From NCBI GenBank assembly GCA_910592205.1, contig CAJVPJ010000169.1, positions 1-38,102 of the forward strand: a stretch of DNA of 38,102 nucleotides. Reading direction: 5' to 3'. Below, piece after piece: positions 34,486 to 38,102 of this stretch; position 1 is the first letter of the stretch; each line of letters starts with the position of its first letter. The notes under the pieces are model-generated. The model was not told the origin of the DNA. It made no database searches and was given only the letters and a program-made list of their open reading frames with translations. The DNA comes from Paraglomus occultum (Eukaryota > Glomeromycota > Glomeromycetes > Paraglomerales > Paraglomeraceae). A program made the translations under genes and the position numbers.

Positions 34486-37090
34486 CTAATTAACAAGCCA
34501 ATCGTTCTTAAAATCTCTCATGTATAATCCCACAGCAAGTAAATCATCCTTCCCACCAGCCTTTTGCAAATATTCTCTTAATACATCTCTATCAGCATGT
34601 GGTATTATATCGCATAACTTATTTAGTGCCTTTTCGTCAACTTCCACGAGCGTATCCAACGAGTGTGTGCTACCATTTGAAAATTTTTCCTCGCTTGCGC
34701 TACTCGAATTAGACCCGAAACTAAATCTTGACGTTACAGATTGCAAACTGAATCGTCTTTGTTTCTTGAGTGTGTTTGGTGTCGGTGGAGGTTTGGGCGA
34801 ACTGGATAATGAGGCACTCGAAGAATTGGGTGACACCTGGTACATTACTGGAGCGTGTACATACGCCACTGATTTACTGCTAGCTTTGCTCAGACTCGTG
34901 CGACGACCTATGGATGATAGGAACGTAGGGGTTTTTGATCGCGTGGAAGATGTATGTCCCAACGACGTTTTGTGTCGAATAGAAGACGGCTGATCAAACG
35001 ACATACGTGAAGACTTGGATGATCTGGAAGAACTGATGGAAGTCGACGGTGTTATGGAAGATTCACGATTGGTCAGCGGCGATTGCGGATTGGAGGTGTC
35101 TTGTACCGAAAGATCAGTAGTACTTCCTGATGTTATTGAAGTGTTGTCGTCTGTATTTGACTTGCCTCCCATCTTCTTGTAATCTATAACATAGATAATG
35201 TATTAAGTCTCTCTTTATTGAATCAAAAACCATTTGCAGTTTGATACCGTAAGCCAAAAAACTAAACTCACATTTAGGTGGTTGTGCTTGCGGCTGCTGC
35301 ATAGTAATGCGAATCCATATAGTTAATCCTGTTTCTTCATTCTTTAACGCATTGAATTTGGCAACTAGGAATCGGTGAATTTCGACATTAATAAAATAAT
35401 AAAAGGCTTCCGAATAAAGTTATATAAACGAATCAAAGAGATTATCTTACCGAATGCATTCTTTCTTTCAAACCTGCTCTTCAATTGCTTGACATCGCTT
35501 ATGTCCAATGCAGATGGCAATTTTCTGATCCCCCTAAATTGCTCCATATTCGACTTTGTAGGAGAAGACGTTTCTATTGATCGAGTTTCGGATACTTGAT
35601 CTCCATCGTATGTCTTTGCGTTAGATTCACCCGTGCTCGTTAGTAGCTTGGTTTCACTAAAGTTCTGGACGTTAGCAAACACAGAACCTGTATAATCCGA
35701 AGAACCTCCAAGTGATCTGTCTTTTCTTGCAGAATAATATAATGCTTTCAACTCATATATTTGATCCAGTAAGCTTTCGCTTCTTTTCGGAGTTAGTCCA
35801 TCTACCCCTCCCTCAGAATTTTGTTTTATATCGTCTTCTGTCTTGGACTGTTGTTCTTCATCTTCTGGTTCTTCGACTATAATACTATTGCACAAATTAT
35901 CGCTAGCAGAACTCTCGAATGCTGCATTGATAACGTCTCTTACAGAAGGAAATGATATATTGGCAGAAGAAAGTTCATCTTCCGAAAGTCCTTCCTCTTC
36001 ACTATCTGATTCAAATACAATGGATTCAGGTATATAGCTCTGTTTCAGCGGTGATGAAATGCGGGCCGGATGTCTGAGAGAAAGCTGAACGTTTTCATTT
36101 AAGAAATGATATTGTGTAGAATTGGGTAAAGTATGTGCGGACAGGCCATTTGATAAATTGGGCGACATGACTTGCCTAGACTCGGTCTCTTCTTCATAGT
36201 TGGTTTCTTCATAACCTTTCTTTTCATAGTCTTCTTGACTATTAATACGATCAGTATTCTCTTCCTCATTCTCATCCTCATTCTCATCCTCATCCTCATC
36301 CTCATCCTCATCCTCATCCTCATCCTCATTCTCATCCCTATTTACATCCTCATTCCCATCCCCATTCTTATCATCCCTATTTTCATCATCACTATTACCG
36401 TCTTCATCTTCATTCCCATCTTCATGCTCATAATAACTCCTATATATATCCTCGTGTATGTCCCCGTAATCATTCCCTTTCTCGTCTTCGTGCAAATTTT
36501 TACGTTCATTATCAAATCCTTCTTCATTATTTACGTCCTCTTCCTCTTCTTCCTCATTTGATGTGGCTGACGAGTTGGGATCTTCTTCGAGACAGTGTTC
36601 GAAGCCGTGGGTTTCGGCTTCGACGGCAATGCCAGCTGAAACTTGATAATTGTTTTCAGAAAGACGTATCGATTCATCCAGGATTTGCGTTTGTGATAGA
36701 GCTGTTTTGGAGTAAATTGAATAAAAACGTTATTTCATATACAAGTAAACACTGTACTGAACGGTCGTAGATATACGACTCACTACAACGGTCAGCATGA
36801 TCCACCTTGTGACACTAATGGTATCAAAAATGTTCATTAGCTTCTTTACTGACATTATAGATGTAAAGAATAAACCCTCAGTCAAAATAATAAATGTTTA
36901 TAAAATAAAAATGATTCCTTCAAAATACCCCAGAAAGACAGATTCGAAACCCAAATTACTATACACGCATTCGTTTCTACTTACAGGAACTCTGGCCATC
37001 ACCAAGGGCTTTCTTTAATTTCTTCAATTCAGCCAATATTTCCAAATCTTCCATCCCTAAGGTAGTCTTCTCCTGTTTACGGTCCATCAT
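34486..37090 (-). CDS. Acidic, Ser-rich protein with CUE-like C-terminus
   Basis: Four exons (36985-37090, 35451-36701, 35272-35364, 34486-35183) join in frame to 715 aa. No named family. Seen: an N-terminal helix (GMEDLEILAELKKLKKALGD); a long acidic part with an alternating Asp/Glu tract near residues 161-187; SALDISDVKQLKSRFERKNA, which looks helical; VAKFNALKNEETGLTIWIRI; a long Ser/Thr-rich basic segment; and a C-terminal domain of about 45 aa beginning KALNKLCDIIPHADRDVLRE and continuing with QKAGGKDDLLAVGLYMRDF. The last part has the three-helix spacing of a CUE/UBA-like fold (x-I-P-x-x-x-x-x-x-L and a late x-A-x-x-x-L region), so ubiquitin or adaptor binding is possible. Function otherwise unknown. 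Confidence 0.82.
36262..36365. repeat. TCCTCA/TTCTCA hexanucleotide tract
   Basis: Imperfect 6-bp repeat, with an uninterrupted run of TCCTCA units around 36285-36328. On the minus strand it encodes the alternating Asp/Glu tract of the 715-aa protein. On the plus strand the same repeat leaves an open Ile/Leu frame. Confidence 0.85.
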
Positions 37091-38102
37091 GTCTCATATG
37101 ATATTAAATAAATAATCATGACAACGTTCGAAAAGCAAACAAGTTTCATAAGTGAGAGATTCGAATGGGTAAAGTGTATTTGTCTTACAAATTTTAAATG
37201 TCATGTGTTACTTTCCTAGAAAAGGTGGGTTGTGGTCCCATTGTTAAAGTACTGAAGTAACTGATCTTTGGTTTCACACAATTTACTGACATTCTCATGA
37301 ATGAGAACATTCACACCGGGAAATTAACAGAATTGACTACTCTATATGTATAACATAGAAAGCAACACAATATAGCAGGAGACACCTTATTCATGGAGAT
37401 GTTTCAGTGAATGTAACATTATGTAATAGTATTACGATTTTGAATAATATCTCGAACAAATAATACTTGTGAATATATAGTTATCAAGAATGTAGATTAA
37501 TGTCATAGAAATCCGTTCACGCAAAAACAGCAGTATAGATCACAAAATGAACTTGTTGCGCGGTACATCAGTCAGCATGCCAGGCAAAGTGTTAAGATAT
37601 CCAGGGTTTTGTGTTGGGGAGAGCGATGAGTTAGAAAAAGTTTATGGTCCCTGTTTAGATATATTTTGAAAAGAAAAGGCGGTTTAGTAAAGAATGGAGA
37701 AGTGGAACGCGTACGCCGTGACTTTACAAATATCGAAAGAAAATTTAAGTCATTGTAGGTAGAGTAATGGAATTATATGTTGAATGTCGTATCAACTGAC
37801 GATAAGTGGTATTTCACAATGGTTACTTCTACAACGAAGATACAGCGAAAAGCAAGGAACCGACATCAGACTAAATCTTAACACGACCGAGGTTAATGAA
37901 GCTCAGCTTAAAAGTGAGACGCAAAAATTGTTTGCGATAATTCTTGATGATAAAATTAATCGAGCTAACTCGCAAGTTCAAGTGTTTTAATAATGATTGT
38001 TATACAACTTATCTCATAAAACCGAACCGGATGGATTGTAACACATCAATAGTAGGCATTACTAATTACTATTACTACTATTTCCTGCATGATCTCCGGA
38101 GA
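37091..38102. other. Right-end region, no recognised gene
   Basis: About 1 kb upstream of the CUE-like gene; its first part is presumably that gene's promoter. Two small plus-strand ORFs could be exons of an unrecognised gene: 37547-37669 (MNLLRGTSVSMPGKVLRYPG..., 40 aa) and 37784-37990 (68 aa). No domain identified in the first. Confidence 0.4.
37784..37990 (+). CDS. Small hypothetical protein or terminal exon
   Basis: A 68-codon frame from ATG to TAA with soluble, helical-looking composition (TEVNEAQLKSETQKLFAIIL, then DDKINRANSQ). The amino-acid balance looks more like real protein than the surrounding chance ORFs, and an AG inside LLLQRR could be an acceptor. No family recognised; it could be the last exon of a gene whose other exons I cannot see. 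Confidence 0.35.
   Translation: MSYQLTISGISQWLLLQRRYSEKQGTDIRLNLNTTEVNEAQLKSETQKLFAIILDDKINRANSQVQVF

Noticed and set aside
34520-34993. 157-codon plus-strand ORF antisense to the CUE-like gene
   Set aside because: It mirrors the Ser-rich coding exon on the minus strand, has no splice support or domain, and its openness follows from the sense codon composition.
36172-36561. 129-codon plus-strand ORF of almost pure Ile/Leu
   Set aside because: Product of the TCCTCA repeat and the acidic codons of the minus-strand gene; not a real membrane protein.

Overview
The window is a gene-dense, AT-rich nuclear fragment of a fungus. Almost every gene is cut by short introns, mostly 60-110 nt, with GT..AG ends, and exons can be as small as 20-27 nt. 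The gene set (BCK1-type MAPKKK with SAM and RA domains, P5A-ATPase SPF1, PRP4, a myotubularin phosphatase, an Sds23/AMPK-gamma-like CBS protein, ITPK1) plus remnants of an FLVCR-like transporter and of a probable 2-oxoglutarate dioxygenase points to an early-diverging fungus. Mucoromycota, possibly Glomeromycotina, is my best guess; that placement is inference, not proof. All exon models were assembled by hand from reading frame, splice signals and remembered family sequence. The models listed with high confidence keep an intact frame from start to stop.

Layout from left to right: L-2-hydroxyglutarate dehydrogenase (+, 484-1744); a four-CBS-domain protein (-, 2614-4527) divergent from PRP4 (+, 5237-7806); a gene-poor stretch; a BCK1-like MAPKKK (-, 9634-14386); a 12-bp minisatellite; a small uncharacterised gene with one unresolved frame break (-, 15206-16020); a possible Tc1-like transposase relic; a small mitochondrial membrane protein (+, 17406-18311); the 24-exon SPF1/ATP13A1 ATPase (-, 18546-24140), whose probable first exon lies inside a different-frame ORF for a tail-anchored protein.

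From about 24.5 to 27.4 kb the order breaks down. This part holds a truncated and frameshifted FLVCR-like MFS gene, a MITE-like palindromic element, a short interstitial telomere-type repeat, a decayed HxD dioxygenase fragment and an unresolved minus-strand coding region. It is the accessory part of the window.

The right part is intact again: a myotubularin phosphatase with a long low-complexity tail (+, 27414-31665), inositol-tetrakisphosphate 1-kinase (+, 32712-34284), and a 715-aa acidic, serine-rich protein with a CUE-like C-terminus (-, 34486-37090). The last 1 kb holds only weak small ORFs. Two consecutive same-strand genes act on inositol lipids or inositol phosphates; otherwise the genes belong to unrelated housekeeping and signalling pathways.
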